From NCBI RefSeq assembly GCF_002022275.1, contig NZ_MSDF01000009.1, positions 1 to 64,000 of the forward strand: 64,000 bases of DNA, given 5' to 3'. Below the pieces are notes generated by a model. The model had not been told where the DNA came from. It saw only the letters and a program-made list of their open reading frames with translations, and did no database searches. Shown here piece after piece: positions 34,739 to 43,856 of this stretch. Positions within the stretch are counted from its first letter, which is position 1. Every line of letters begins with the position of its first letter. A program made the translations under genes and the position numbers. Origin of the DNA: Pseudomonas fluorescens. Its GTDB lineage: Bacteria > Pseudomonadota > Gammaproteobacteria > Pseudomonadales > Pseudomonadaceae.

Positions 34739-35497
34739 TTATTGGGGTGTTCTGACTTCAATGCCGGCCTTGTCTAGGGCTTCGCGCGTGGCCTCCACCA
34801 GCTCCAGGGCGCCAGGGGTGTCGCTGTGCAGGCAGATGGAATCGAACTCGATAATCAGGTCCTCGCCTTCCACGGTGCGTACGCGCCCGGTCTGACACGC
34901 ACGCAGGACGCGCGCCGCCACTGTTGCAGGATCCAGTGCCCGAACATTGCGGGTAAACACGATGGAGCCGCTGAGATCGTATTCACGGTCGGCGTAAAAC
35001 TCGCGCACCACCGGCTGCCCCAGTTCGGTGGCAACGTGCCAGATTACCGAGTTCGGCATGCAGTACAGCAACAGCGTCGGCTCGATGATTTGCAGGTTTT
35101 GCACCAGCAACCGCGCGGCTTCTTCGTCGCGGGCCAAGTGCATATAGAGCGCACCGTGAGGCTTGATGTGTTGCAAGGTCACGCCCTGGGCCCGGGCGAT
35201 TTCACGCAGGGCGCCGAGTTGGTAGAGCATGTCGTCCACCAGCTCCTGGGCCGGTGCGTTGATGTGCCGACGGCCGAACCCGACCAAATCCCGAAAGCCC
35301 GGGTGCGCGCCGATGGCCACGCCCAGTTGCTTGGCACGCTCGACCGTGCGGCGCATGGTGCCGGGGTCGCCGGCGTGGAAGCCAGTGGCGATGTTGGCTG
35401 AGCTGATATAGGCCATCAGCTCCGCGTCGACGCCATCGCCGATGGTCCAGGGGCCGAAGCCTTCGCCCATGTCTGAATTGAAATCCACTGCCTGCAT
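34739..35497 (-). CDS. pxpA: 5-oxoprolinase subunit A (LamB/YcsF family)
   Basis: Catalytic-type subunit of 252 aa. The family hallmarks are present: opening [31 protein letters not shown] with metal-binding His, [27 protein letters not shown], and a closing [18 protein letters not shown]. It is the first gene of the pxpABC operon and diverges from a LysR gene; 106 bases between them hold a perfect palindrome. I chose ATG 35497; in-frame codons further upstream run through the promoter. Pyroglutamate forms spontaneously from glutamine and in glutathione turnover, so this is a salvage operon. Confidence 0.94.
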   Translation of the reverse strand: MQAVDFNSDMGEGFGPWTIGDGVDAELMAYISSANIATGFHAGDPGTMRRTVERAKQLGVAIGAHPGFRDLVGFGRRHINAPAQELVDDMLYQLGALREIARAQGVTLQHIKPHGALYMHLARDEEAARLLVQNLQIIEPTLLLYCMPNSVIWHVATELGQPVVREFYADREYDLSGSIVFTRNVRALDPATVAARVLRACQTGRVRTVEGEDLIIEFDSICLHSDTPGALELVEATREALDKAGIEVRTPQ

Positions 35498-35570
35498 CGG
35501 GGCTGCTCCGCCAAAAAAGGTGATGGCTGAAAGTAGGCTGCTGCTTGACCCCTTGGGAAGATCTATTATC

Positions 35571-35583
35571 AGATGGCCCATCT
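35571..35583. promoter_or_regulatory. Palindrome between pxpA and its LysR gene
   Basis: AGATGG-C-CCATCT is a perfect 13-base palindrome, extended by partial symmetry on both sides (CTGATAATAG to the left, TTCTGAAA to the right). It lies 21 bases before the LysR start and 74 bases before pxpA, which suits a LysR-type regulatory site acting on both genes. Confidence 0.6.
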
Positions 35584-35603
35584 TCTGAAAAACAGATAAA
35601 GCC

Positions 35604-36521
35604 ATGTCCCTGACCTTGCGCCAAGTCCGCTATTTCATCGCCACCGCCGAGATTGGCCAGATTTCCCAGGCAGCGATTCACCTGAACATCTCCCAGTCAG
35701 CGGTGACCACCGCAATCAAAGAGCTGGAAGCCATGCTCGGCGTGCAACTCTTCGTGCGCTCGGCCCAGGGCATGAACCTGACCGACGCCGGGCGGCACTT
35801 TCTTAACCGTGCGTATGTGATCGTGCGCAGTGTGGACGATGCACTGAACAGCCCCCTGCCGGATTACCGCGCCAGTGGCGTGCTGCGCATCGCCGCCAGC
35901 TACACGGTGTTGGGTTATTTCCTGCCCCACCACCTGCAACGCATGGCGCACTGGCACCCGGACGTGACCATTGAGGTGTTCGAGCAGGAGCGCCAGGCCA
36001 TCGAACATGGCCTGCTCGACGGCCAGTTCGACATGGCCGTGGTGCTCACCGCCAACCTCACCCACCCGGATATCGTTTCCGAAATCCTGTTCAACTCGGA
36101 ACGCCGCCTGTGGCTGCCCAGCCATCACCCTTTGTGCGAGCGCGGCGCCGTGAGCCTGGCGGACGTGGCGCAGGAACCCTACATCCTGCTTACCGTGGAT
36201 GAGGCCGAACACAGCGCCATGCGCTATTGGGAACAGGCCGGGCAAACCCCGAATGTGCGGCTGCGCACCAGCTCGGTGGAAGCGGTGCGCAGCATGGTTG
36301 CCAACGGCAGCGGCGTGGCGATTCTGTCGGACCTGGTGCACCGGCCCTGGTCCCTGGAAGGCAAACGCATCGAAACGTTGACCGTGACCGACCCGGTCAC
36401 GCCCATGAGCGTCGGCCTGGCCTGGCACCGCGAACGCGCATTTACCCCGGCGATGCAGGCGTTTCGTGATTACTTCCACGACGCCTTCCTGGCGCCGCAG
36501 CAGTTGTCGGCGCGGCGCTGA
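35604..36521 (+). CDS. LysR family regulator of the pxpABC operon
   Basis: A 305-aa LysR-type regulator. The winged helix is [38 protein letters not shown] (residues 4-41) and the effector-binding domain has the usual two lobes, with [20 protein letters not shown] and the closing [14 protein letters not shown]. It is divergent from pxpA, with the palindrome at 35571 in between, which makes regulation of pyroglutamate use likely. Its 3' end is convergent with another LysR gene; a perfect hairpin separates them. Confidence 0.92.
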   Translation: MSLTLRQVRYFIATAEIGQISQAAIHLNISQSAVTTAIKELEAMLGVQLFVRSAQGMNLTDAGRHFLNRAYVIVRSVDDALNSPLPDYRASGVLRIAASYTVLGYFLPHHLQRMAHWHPDVTIEVFEQERQAIEHGLLDGQFDMAVVLTANLTHPDIVSEILFNSERRLWLPSHHPLCERGAVSLADVAQEPYILLTVDEAEHSAMRYWEQAGQTPNVRLRTSSVEAVRSMVANGSGVAILSDLVHRPWSLEGKRIETLTVTDPVTPMSVGLAWHRERAFTPAMQAFRDYFHDAFLAPQQLSARR

Positions 36522-36543
36522 AGAACGAGCACTGTCACTGTCA

Positions 36544-36570
36544 CTGTGGCGAGCAGCCCGCTCGCCACAG
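36544..36570. terminator. Bidirectional hairpin between two convergent LysR genes
   Basis: CTGTGGCGAGC and GCTCGCCACAG form a perfect 11-bp stem with a 5-base loop. It has no T run, so if it terminates it is not classical; it may instead be a repeat arm, since the same TGTGGCGAGC unit occurs six times at 61165-61367. Confidence 0.5.
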
Positions 36571-36598
36571 GGAAAGTACTCACCTTGACTGACAGGCG

Positions 36599-37495
36599 TT
36601 AGAGCACGGATTGCAGGGTGGTCGCCAGCCAATCCATGAATACCCGAACCCGCTGCGGTAAATGCCGCTGGCCCGCGTAAAGCAACGACACATCCAGCGC
36701 CGGAGCCGGGTACTCCGGCAATACCGCCACCAACTCGCCGCTGGCCAACAGATCGCGAATGCCCAGGGCCGGCACCTGAGTAATGCCGAAGCCGCCCACG
36801 CAGGCTGCCCTGTAGGCATCGGTACTGTTAACCGTGACCCGCCCGGCCATCGGCACGCGGTGCACCTTGTTGCCCTGCACGTACTCAAACCCCGGCGAGC
36901 GCGAGCCCAGTGGCCGCACGTAATGCACCAGATGATGATGGGCCAGGTCAGCCAGGGTCTCGGGCTTGCCATAGCGTTGAACGTAACCGGCGCTCACACA
37001 GTTGATCATCGGCATGCTGCACAGCCACCGCGCCACCACCGACTGATCCGGCTGCGCGCCCACACGCAATACGCAGTCAAACCCTTCGGCGAGCAGGTCA
37101 ACCTGGCGGTCGGTGCTGCTGATTTCCAGCTCGATCAGCGGGTGCGCGTCCATGAACGCCGGCAGGCGCGGAAGGATCAATTCCCGCGCCATCACGTTGG
37201 GCATGTCCACGCGAATACGCCCGCTGAGTTGCGCCTCGTTCTGGCGAAACAGGCCTTCGAGTTCTTCCATGTGCGAGAGCAGATCCTTGCTGCGCTCATA
37301 CAACACGCGCCCGTCCTGGGTCGCCTGCACCTTGCGCGTGGTGCGCTGCAACAGGCGCGCGCCGAGCAGCTCTTCCAGCGCCTGCACATGTTCGGACACG
37401 GTGGAGCGCGGCAAGCCCAGGCTCTCGCCCGCCTGGGTAAAACTCGACAATTCGGTGACCCGCACAAAGGTGCGCAACAGCTCAAGTTTGTTCAT
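36599..37495 (-). CDS. LysR family transcriptional regulator (SDR neighbour)
   Basis: A 298-aa regulator of the CrgA/YafC-like LysR subgroup: LRTFVRVTELSSFTQAGESLGLPRSTVSEHVQALEELLGARLLQRTTRKVQAT is the helix-turn-helix block, and the IRVDMPNVMARELILPRLPAF and DCVLRVGAQPDQSVVARWL pattern marks the effector domain. It is divergent from the SDR gene at 37600 with 104 bases between them, which hold an inverted repeat. It is convergent with the pxp regulator. Likely controls the SDR gene; inducer unknown. Confidence 0.92.
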   Translation of the reverse strand: MNKLELLRTFVRVTELSSFTQAGESLGLPRSTVSEHVQALEELLGARLLQRTTRKVQATQDGRVLYERSKDLLSHMEELEGLFRQNEAQLSGRIRVDMPNVMARELILPRLPAFMDAHPLIELEISSTDRQVDLLAEGFDCVLRVGAQPDQSVVARWLCSMPMINCVSAGYVQRYGKPETLADLAHHHLVHYVRPLGSRSPGFEYVQGNKVHRVPMAGRVTVNSTDAYRAACVGGFGITQVPALGIRDLLASGELVAVLPEYPAPALDVSLLYAGQRHLPQRVRVFMDWLATTLQSVL

Positions 37496-37511
37496 GGGAT
37501 TGTTCGCCTTA

Positions 37512-37559
37512 TCCGGCCAGTGTTTCCGGTAGCACCCTGTTTATCACGTTATGGCCGGA
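37512..37559. promoter_or_regulatory. Inverted repeat between LysR and SDR genes
   Basis: TCCGGCCA (37512-37519) and TGGCCGGA (37552-37559) are perfect inverted copies 32 bases apart, between divergent genes. They suit two half-sites for a LysR tetramer. Confidence 0.5.
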
Positions 37560-37599
37560 CAAATACACTCAGTCCCACGATCACTCAGAGGACTGCACC

Positions 37600-38358
37600 A
37601 TGACCCGTAAAATCGCACTCATCACCGGCGCCAGTCGCGGCCTGGGTAAAAGCGCCGCACTGCACCTGGCAGCGCAAGGCGTCGACATCATCGGCACCTA
37701 TCACAGCGCAGCGGCCGAGGCCCAAGCCGTGGTCGAGCAGATCGAAGCCCTGGGCGGCCGCGCTGCCATGCTGCAACTGGACGTTGGCCAGAGCAGCACC
37801 TTCAATGACTTCGTCGGCGAAGTCGGCAGCGTGCTCAAGGATGTTTTCGCACAGGATCACTTCAATTTTCTGATCAACAACGCCGGGGTTGGCGCCCATA
37901 CCAGCTATGCCGACACCACCGAAGAGCAGTTCGACAGACTGGTGGCGATCCACTTCAAGGCGCCGTATTTCCTTACGCAAAAACTGCTGCCGCTGATAGG
38001 CGATGGCGGGCGCATCATCAATATCTCCAGCGGCCTGACACGCTTTACCCTGCCGGGTTCTTCGGCCTACGCCTCAATGAAAGGCGCCGTGGAAGTGCTG
38101 TCGCGCTACCAGGCCAAGGAGTTGGGCCCGCGCGGGATCACCGTCAACACCCTGGCACCCGGCGCGATTGCCACCGACTTCAACGGCGGCACCGTACGCG
38201 ATAACAGCCATGTGAACAGCATGGTGGCCAATAACACAGCCTTGGGCCGCGTGGGTTTGCCGGACGATATCGGCGGCGCCCTCTCGGTGCTGCTGGCCGA
38301 TGGCAGCAACTGGATCAACGGGCAGCGTATCGAAGCGTCGGGCGGCATGTTTCTTTAA
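37600..38358 (+). CDS. SDR family oxidoreductase
   Basis: A 252-aa short-chain dehydrogenase/reductase. The classical motifs are complete: cofactor loop TGASRGLG (residues 9-16), NNAGVG, catalytic Ser in INISSGL, and YASMK with the catalytic Tyr and Lys. The Arg at the loop (SRG) and no acidic residue after the second strand suggest NADP(H) preference. The C-terminus ends with the usual SNWINGQRIEASGG block. The divergent LysR gene probably controls it. Substrate unknown. Confidence 0.93.
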   Translation: MTRKIALITGASRGLGKSAALHLAAQGVDIIGTYHSAAAEAQAVVEQIEALGGRAAMLQLDVGQSSTFNDFVGEVGSVLKDVFAQDHFNFLINNAGVGAHTSYADTTEEQFDRLVAIHFKAPYFLTQKLLPLIGDGGRIINISSGLTRFTLPGSSAYASMKGAVEVLSRYQAKELGPRGITVNTLAPGAIATDFNGGTVRDNSHVNSMVANNTALGRVGLPDDIGGALSVLLADGSNWINGQRIEASGGMFL

Positions 38359-38408
38359 ACATTCTGCGCTAGCATCAATGCCTTCAGATCCCTGACAGGC
38401 AATCACCG

Positions 38409-39314
38409 ATGAGTTTTGATCCAGGCTTGGCCGGCGGCATGGGCGTGTTGGCGGCGGTAGTGGACTGTGGCAGTTTCGCCCGCGCCGCCGACAGCCTGGA
38501 CATGACGCCCTCGGGCGTCAGCCGGGCGATTTCGCGCCTGGAAAAACGCCTGGGGATTCGTCTGTTCGACCGCACCACCCGCTCGGTGCAATTGACCGAC
38601 GAGGGGCGCCGTTTCTATCAGGAAATCGCCCCGCTGCTGGCCGGTCTCGAGGAGGCCGCCAACTCGGCCGCCGACAGCGCCCTCACCGTGCGCGGGCGTT
38701 TGCGGGTGAATATCGACCCGTACTTTTCCAGGCTGGTATTGGGGCCGGTGCTCGGCGACTTCATGCGCCAGTACCCGCAACTGCAACTGGACCTGCACAC
38801 CCGCGACCAACTCGGCGACCTGGTGGCCGACGGCTTCGACCTGGCCATTCGCTTCGGCATCCCGCAATCCTCCTCGCTGATCGCACGCAAACTGATGGAA
38901 GTGCGCGTGCTCACCGTCGCCGCCCCCGCCTACCTTGAGCGATACGGCAGGCCCACCACCCCGCAAGACCTGGAAAGCGGGCACATGTGCCTGGACTTTC
39001 GCGATTCGCAAACCGGCCGCCCGTTTGCCTGGGAGTTCCACCGCCCCGGCGAGCAACTGACGGTGCGCACCAGTGGCCGCTTGGTGGTCAATGACGCCAG
39101 CACCTTATACAGCGTGTGTGAACACGGGCACGCCGTGGCGCAGATGCTCGACCTGGGCCTGACGCCAGCACTCAAGGCCGGCGGCTTGGTGGAGTTGTTC
39201 CCGGACTGGCCGGACGAGCGTTTTCCGCTGTACGCCTACTACCCGTCGCGGCATTTGCCCGCCGCCAAGGTGCGGGCGTTTCTGGAGTTTGTCGCCGCGC
39301 TCAAGCTTGGCTAG
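38409..39314 (+). CDS. LysR family transcriptional regulator
   Basis: A 301-aa CrgA-like LysR regulator: MGVLAAVVDCGSFARAADSLDMTPSGVSRAISRLEKRLGIRLFDRTTRSVQLT at the N-terminus and RLRVNIDPYFSRLVLGPVLGDF opening the effector domain. It starts 50 bases after the SDR gene on the same strand and may be cotranscribed with it or stand alone. Its last codons overlap the 3' end of the convergent PACE gene by 14 bases. Confidence 0.92.
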   Translation: MSFDPGLAGGMGVLAAVVDCGSFARAADSLDMTPSGVSRAISRLEKRLGIRLFDRTTRSVQLTDEGRRFYQEIAPLLAGLEEAANSAADSALTVRGRLRVNIDPYFSRLVLGPVLGDFMRQYPQLQLDLHTRDQLGDLVADGFDLAIRFGIPQSSSLIARKLMEVRVLTVAAPAYLERYGRPTTPQDLESGHMCLDFRDSQTGRPFAWEFHRPGEQLTVRTSGRLVVNDASTLYSVCEHGHAVAQMLDLGLTPALKAGGLVELFPDWPDERFPLYAYYPSRHLPAAKVRAFLEFVAALKLG

Positions 39315-39774
39315 GCAGGCGTTGCTGTACGACTTTTTCCCGAATCACGTCATACCCCCAGTGATACACATAGGTGTAGGGCAGGAAAAACAGCAGCACG
39401 CCGATGTCGAGGATAAACGCCTGCATCAGGCTGATGTTCATCCAAGCCGCGATCAACGGCACCGCGACAATAATCAGCCCGCCTTCAAACAGCAGCGCGT
39501 GTAACACGCGGGTCCAAACGCCGCCGGACAATTGCAGGCGCACTTTGAGGCGGTCAAACAGGCTGTTGAAAATGATGTTCCAGGTCAGCGCCAGCAAACT
39601 GAGGCCCAGGGTGACCGCACCCATTTCCAGAGCGGGTCGGCCGGTAATCCAGACCAGCAGCGGTATGCAGATCAACAAGGCCAAACCTTCAAACCCCAAG
39701 GCTTGGCCAACGCGTTCAGTAATCGACTTGGTAGGGTGCATAACCTGCGCTCCGTGAGTGACGATGGTTGCCAT
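39301..39774 (-). CDS. PACE family efflux protein (bacterial transmembrane pair)
   Basis: A 157-aa inner-membrane protein with four hydrophobic segments in two related pairs, the hallmark of the proteobacterial antimicrobial compound efflux family (AceI type). The paired motifs are ERVGQALGFEGLALLICIPL with WNIIFNSLFDRL, then LHALLFEGGLIIVAVPLIAAWM with YVYHWGYDVIRE. The acidic residue of each first helix (Glu in GFEG and FEGG), thought to carry protons, is kept. It is divergent from the LysR gene at 39831, 56 bases away, which is the likely regulator. I chose ATG 39774; a downstream ATG at 39741 is also possible. Substrate biocide unknown. Confidence 0.9.
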   Translation of the reverse strand: MATIVTHGAQVMHPTKSITERVGQALGFEGLALLICIPLLVWITGRPALEMGAVTLGLSLLALTWNIIFNSLFDRLKVRLQLSGGVWTRVLHALLFEGGLIIVAVPLIAAWMNISLMQAFILDIGVLLFFLPYTYVYHWGYDVIREKVVQQRLPSQA

Positions 39775-39830
39775 GATTACCCTTAGACTCGATACTTCAT
39801 AACCAATAACCATCGATCAGGGCGATAGTC

Positions 39831-40709
39831 ATGGCCTCAAACGAAGTGCTGCAGGCATTTGTGCAGGCGGCCACCCAGGGCTCGTTTTCTGCGGCGGCGC
39901 GAAAGCTCGGCAAGAGCCAGTCCACCGTCAGCGCGGCGGTGGCGAGCCTGGAGATTGACTTGGATGTGGAGCTGTTTGATCGCAGCAGCCGCAAACCGAC
40001 GCTCACCCCAGCCGGGCATGTGCTGCTGCAACGCGCCGAGCAGGTGCTGGAGGCCAGCAGCCGGCTCGAGTTGGCGGCGAGCCAGTTGTCGCAGGGGCTG
40101 GAGCCGAAAGTCAGTATTGCCATGTCTGACACCTACCAGTCGGAGCGCTTCGAAATCGCCCTCAAGGCCTTTGAACAACGCTACCCGGACCTGGAGCTGG
40201 AATGGCTTATTGCCGAGTGCGAAGACCTGATAGACCTGGTGCAAAGCGGTCGGGCACACATTGCCTTCATCGAGGCACAAGAGGTTTACCCACCCGACCT
40301 GAGCCGTGCACCTGTGGCGGAACGTACGGAACTCGCGCTGTTCGTCGCCCCCACGCATCCATTGGCGGGCCTGCACGAGATCGATCCGCAGACCTTGCAG
40401 CAACACCGCGAACTGCGCCTGGCGAGCATCATCAACCCCAACGAGATACGCCCCACCGGCCGCGTGTGGTCGGCACCGAGTTTTCTGATGCTGATGGAAA
40501 TGGCCCAACTCGGTTTCGGCTGGGCCGCGCTGCCGCGTTGGCTGGTGGAGCGGTTTGGCAATGCGGGGCTGGTTGAACTGACAGTGCGCAGCTGGCCACG
40601 CTCGGTGGCGGTGGATGTGCTGTGGTCGCGCCACCACCCGCCGGGGCCTGCGGGGAGCTGGATGCTGGGGCTGATGCTCGATTCATCACTTCCAGACACT
40701 GCTGATTAA
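39831..40709 (+). CDS. LysR family transcriptional regulator (PACE neighbour)
   Basis: A 292-aa regulator: VLQAFVQAATQGSFSAAARKLGKSQSTVSAAVASLEIDLDVELFDRSSRKPTLT is the helix-turn-helix region, followed by an effector domain (VSIAMSDTYQSERFEIAL). It faces the PACE efflux gene from 56 bases, a common arrangement for PACE genes and their LysR activators. A REP doublet begins a few bases after its stop. Confidence 0.92.
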   Translation: MASNEVLQAFVQAATQGSFSAAARKLGKSQSTVSAAVASLEIDLDVELFDRSSRKPTLTPAGHVLLQRAEQVLEASSRLELAASQLSQGLEPKVSIAMSDTYQSERFEIALKAFEQRYPDLELEWLIAECEDLIDLVQSGRAHIAFIEAQEVYPPDLSRAPVAERTELALFVAPTHPLAGLHEIDPQTLQQHRELRLASIINPNEIRPTGRVWSAPSFLMLMEMAQLGFGWAALPRWLVERFGNAGLVELTVRSWPRSVAVDVLWSRHHPPGPAGSWMLGLMLDSSLPDTAD

Positions 40710-40713
40710 ACCT

Positions 40714-40801
40714 GTGGGAGCTGGCTTGCCTGCGATGGCGGTGGTTCAGCTTGCATCTTCGCTAACTGATGGACCGCTATCGCAGGCAAGCCCGCTCCCA
40801 C
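40714..40801. repeat. REP doublet (REPIN)
   Basis: Main REP type; the right arm has a CCCGCTCCCA variant. It separates two convergent LysR genes. Confidence 0.92.
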
Positions 40802-40831
40802 ATTTGGACTGTGTTGAAGATTGGATCGGGG

Positions 40832-41674
40832 TCAGGCGGCGGAGAGCTGCGGCGGGCGGTTGGTCTGGAAGTATTCGTGCAAGGCGCGCAGTGCGGGTAA
40901 CTCCAGGGCTTGCGCGGCGAAACACAACCCTACCCGGCGCGTCGGCGCCGGCAGGTGCCACTCGCGAATCACCACCCCGGCGCGCTCGGCAGCCATGGAT
41001 TGCGGCAACATCGCCACGCCCACACCGGCCGCCACCATGTGCAACGCCTGAGTCAACGACCCGGCATGCCCGGCCACCGCTTGCGGCGAACGGCCATACA
41101 GCGCCATCAGGCGTTGATGGGAGTCGTGCTGCGGGCAGGTGATCCAGTCTTCAATCGGTGCCCAGGCCTGTTCTTTGCCCGCCAGCGCCATGGGGTGAGC
41201 CGCTGGCAACGCCATCACGTAGGACTCTTCCCAAAGCGGCAGGAACAATTCGTCCTCGCAGCACATTTCCTCCACAGCCAAGCGCCCATCGCCTTCGCAG
41301 CCTTCCTGCAAGGTCAGCAGCAAACCCGGCAGCCCCTGATGCGCCATGCGCAGGAAGGTTTCGATCTGGCTGTCGGCGATATCGCCTTCTACGCCCAGCT
41401 CCAGCGCGATGCGATTTTCGCGTCCGCGAAACAGCCGGCTCAACGCCTCCGCCTCGGCCACCATCCGCCGTGCCTGCGGGTACAGCACCCGCGCTTCGGC
41501 GCTCACCTCCACACCGCGCGGCTGGCGCACGAACAGCGCCACGCCCAGTTCGTCTTCCAACTGCTTGATGGTCACCGACAGGGTCGGCTGGCTGATAAAC
41601 AAACGCTGGGCGGCCCCGGTGATGTTGCGTTCTTCGAACACCGCGAGAAAGGCCTTGAGGTGACGCACATCCAT
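40832..41674 (-). CDS. LysR family transcriptional regulator (SDR neighbour)
   Basis: A 280-aa regulator with RHLKAFLAVFEERNITGAAQRLFISQPTLSVTIKQLEDELGVALFVRQPRGVEVS as winged helix and a two-lobe effector domain that is a little short. It is divergent from the SDR gene at 41786; the 111-base gap contains an inverted repeat. It probably controls that SDR gene. Confidence 0.92.
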   Translation of the reverse strand: MDVRHLKAFLAVFEERNITGAAQRLFISQPTLSVTIKQLEDELGVALFVRQPRGVEVSAEARVLYPQARRMVAEAEALSRLFRGRENRIALELGVEGDIADSQIETFLRMAHQGLPGLLLTLQEGCEGDGRLAVEEMCCEDELFLPLWEESYVMALPAAHPMALAGKEQAWAPIEDWITCPQHDSHQRLMALYGRSPQAVAGHAGSLTQALHMVAAGVGVAMLPQSMAAERAGVVIREWHLPAPTRRVGLCFAAQALELPALRALHEYFQTNRPPQLSAA

Positions 41675-41743
41675 AGCTTTATCCGATGGCAGACAGAGGA
41701 ATAAGGCATTTTTCAGCCTTGGCAGGGGTAAATATACTGCGCC

Positions 41744-41761
41744 AACGATTCAGTTATCGTT
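41744..41761. promoter_or_regulatory. Inverted repeat upstream of SDR gene
   Basis: AACGAT and ATCGTT flank a 6-base spacer, 24 bases before the SDR start and 70 bases before the LysR start. Candidate operator for the LysR protein. Confidence 0.5.
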
Positions 41762-41785
41762 TTTTCTTATTCCAGGAGTGCATTT

Positions 41786-42511
41786 ATGAGCAAGCCACTG
41801 ATCATCATCACCGGCGCCAGTTCCGGCATTGGCGAAGCCACCGCCCGCCTGTTGTCGGCCGCCGGCCACCCGCTGCTGCTGTTGGCGCGCCGTATCGACC
41901 GCCTTGAAAAACTGGGCCTGCCAAATACCTTGAACCGTGGCGTCGACATCACCGACCGCGCCGCTCTGGTCGCGGCCGTGAAAGAAGCCGAAGCCCAATT
42001 CGGCCCGGCCGACGCACTGATCAACAACGCCGGCGTGATGTTGCTGGGCGCCGTCAGCGAGCAAGACCCGGCGCAGTGGGAGCAGATGCTCGACGTCAAC
42101 GTGAAAGGCCTGCTCAACGGCATCCACGCGGTGGCCGGCAGCATGGTCGCGCGCAAGGGCGGCACCATCATCAACGTCAGCTCGGTGGCCGGGCGCAAGA
42201 CCTTCCCGAATCACGTCGCTTATGTAGGCACCAAGTTCGCCGTGCACGGGATTTCGGAAAACCTGCGCGAGGAATTGTCGCCAAGCAATGTGCGCGTGAT
42301 CACCATTGCGCCGGGCGCGGTGGAAACTGAACTGCTCAGCCACACCACGGATGAGGCGATCAAGACCGGTTACCAGGCCTGGAAGCAGGACATGGGCGGG
42401 ACTGTGCTGAGTGCTGAGGATGTGGCGTCGGCGATTGCCTATGCGTATCAGCAGCCGCAGCATGTGTGCATTCGCGAGATTGTGTTGGCGGCGACGCGCC
42501 AGCAGCCGTAA
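41786..42511 (+). CDS. SDR family oxidoreductase
   Basis: A 241-aa short-chain dehydrogenase. The cofactor loop is TGASSGIG (9-16), then NNAGVM, INVSSVAG with the catalytic Ser, and YVGTK with Tyr and Lys. It resembles the YdfG-like NADP-dependent group: it has the RRIDRLEKL stretch after the second strand, whose Arg pair would bind the 2'-phosphate. The downstream AYAYQQPQHVCIREIVLAATRQ ending is typical of this group. Controlled by the divergent LysR, probably. Substrate unknown. Confidence 0.93.
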   Translation: MSKPLIIITGASSGIGEATARLLSAAGHPLLLLARRIDRLEKLGLPNTLNRGVDITDRAALVAAVKEAEAQFGPADALINNAGVMLLGAVSEQDPAQWEQMLDVNVKGLLNGIHAVAGSMVARKGGTIINVSSVAGRKTFPNHVAYVGTKFAVHGISENLREELSPSNVRVITIAPGAVETELLSHTTDEAIKTGYQAWKQDMGGTVLSAEDVASAIAYAYQQPQHVCIREIVLAATRQQP

Positions 42512-42523
42512 CGCAGTTTAAAT

Positions 42524-42623
42524 GTGGGAGCGGGCTTGTGTGGGAGCTGGCTTGCCTGCGATGGCATCGCCTCGGTGTAACTGAACAACCGGGTGAAGCG
42601 ATCGCAGGCAAGCCAGCTCCCAC
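42524..42623. repeat. REP doublet with a duplicated left arm
   Basis: A truncated REP arm (GTGGGAGCGGGCTTGT) precedes a full left arm, and one right arm closes the unit, as at 30849-30949. It separates convergent SDR and sigma-factor genes. Confidence 0.9.
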
Positions 42624-42632
42624 AGGTGATCT

Positions 42633-43856
42633 TCATTGTTTGAGGGATTTGAGTTCGGCCAGGCGTCGCTGAAGGAAGCGTTTTTCTGGCGCTTGCCCGG
42701 TCAGTGACAGGGCTTTTTCATAGGCATCACGAGCCTCATCAACCCGCCCCAACTGCCGGCAAAACTCGCCCCGCGCCGAGTGCGCCAGGTGGTAATCCTG
42801 CAACTCACCGCGCTGCAAAATCCCCTCCACCAACTGCAACCCCGCCAACGCGCCCTGCCCCATCGCCACCGCCACGGCGCGGTTCAGTTCGATCACCGGC
42901 GAGGGCATTTGCCGAAGCAACACGTCGTAAAGCCCAACGATCTGCGGCCAATCCGTTTCTTGCGCAGTTGCGGCCTCGGCATGCACCGCAGCAATGGCCG
43001 CTTGCAGGCAATACGGGCCGTAATGCCCGGTGGTCAGTGCCTGTTCCACCAGCATGCAGCCTTCAGCAATTGAGGAGGCGTCCCACACACTGCGGTCCTG
43101 CTCATCCAGCAACACCAGCTCACCGTCCGCCGAGGTGCGCGCCGCGCGGCGGGATTCATGCAACAGCATCAGCGCCAGCAACCCCATGACTTCCGGTTCC
43201 GGCAGCAACTCCATGAGCAAGCGGCCCAGGCGAATGGCCTCGCCGGTCAACTCTTCGCGGGTAATATCGGCGCCCATGGACGCCGAATAGCCCTCGTTAA
43301 ACACCAGGTAAATCACCCGCAGCACGCTGTCGAGGCGCTCGGGCAGCTCGGCCAGGGACGGTACTTGATAGGGGATTTTCGCCTCGCGGATCTTGCCCTT
43401 GGCACGCACGATGCGCTGGGCGATGGTGGTGGGCGTGGCGAGAAAGGCGTGGGCGATTTCCTCGGTGGTGAGGTCACAGATCTCGCGCAGGGTCAGCGCC
43501 GCTTGGGCGTCGGCGGCGAGTGCCGGGTGGCAACAGGTGAAGATCAGGCGCAGGCGGTCGTCTTCCACGTCTTCTTCACTCCAGTCTGCTGCTTCCAGCG
43601 CGTCGGCCTGCTCCTGCAATAACGGGGTGAAACGCGCCTGGCGGCGCAGGCGGTCGATGGCCTTGAAGCGGCCGGTGGAGACCAGCCACGCTCGTGGGTT
43701 GTCCGGCACGCCGTCTTGCGGCCAACGCTGCACCGCGATGAAAAATGCCTCGTGCAACGCCTCTTCGGCCAGGTCGAAATCGCCGAGCAAGCGAATCAGC
43801 GTCGCCAGTACGCGACGTGATTCGTTGCGGTAAATCGCCTCGACCTGAGGCGTCAA
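42633..43856 (-). CDS. ECF42-type RNA polymerase sigma factor with C-terminal extension
   Basis: A 407-aa ECF sigma factor, twice the usual length. Region 2 is ESRRVLATLIRLLGDFDLAEEALHEAF with NPRAWLVSTGRFKAIDRLRR, and region 4 is LTLREICDLTTEEIAHAFLATPTTIAQRIVRAKGKI. A helical extension of about 220 residues (TPR-like, includes LNRAVAVAMGQG and FCRQLGRVDEARDAYEKAL) follows. This architecture defines the ECF42 group, which is genetically linked to DGPF/YciI proteins and has no anti-sigma factor; the extension is thought to control activity. Here the linked DGPF gene is at 44364. The start overlaps the stop of the SRPBCC gene by 4 bases. Confidence 0.92.
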   Translation of the reverse strand: MTPQVEAIYRNESRRVLATLIRLLGDFDLAEEALHEAFFIAVQRWPQDGVPDNPRAWLVSTGRFKAIDRLRRQARFTPLLQEQADALEAADWSEEDVEDDRLRLIFTCCHPALAADAQAALTLREICDLTTEEIAHAFLATPTTIAQRIVRAKGKIREAKIPYQVPSLAELPERLDSVLRVIYLVFNEGYSASMGADITREELTGEAIRLGRLLMELLPEPEVMGLLALMLLHESRRAARTSADGELVLLDEQDRSVWDASSIAEGCMLVEQALTTGHYGPYCLQAAIAAVHAEAATAQETDWPQIVGLYDVLLRQMPSPVIELNRAVAVAMGQGALAGLQLVEGILQRGELQDYHLAHSARGEFCRQLGRVDEARDAYEKALSLTGQAPEKRFLQRRLAELKSLKQ

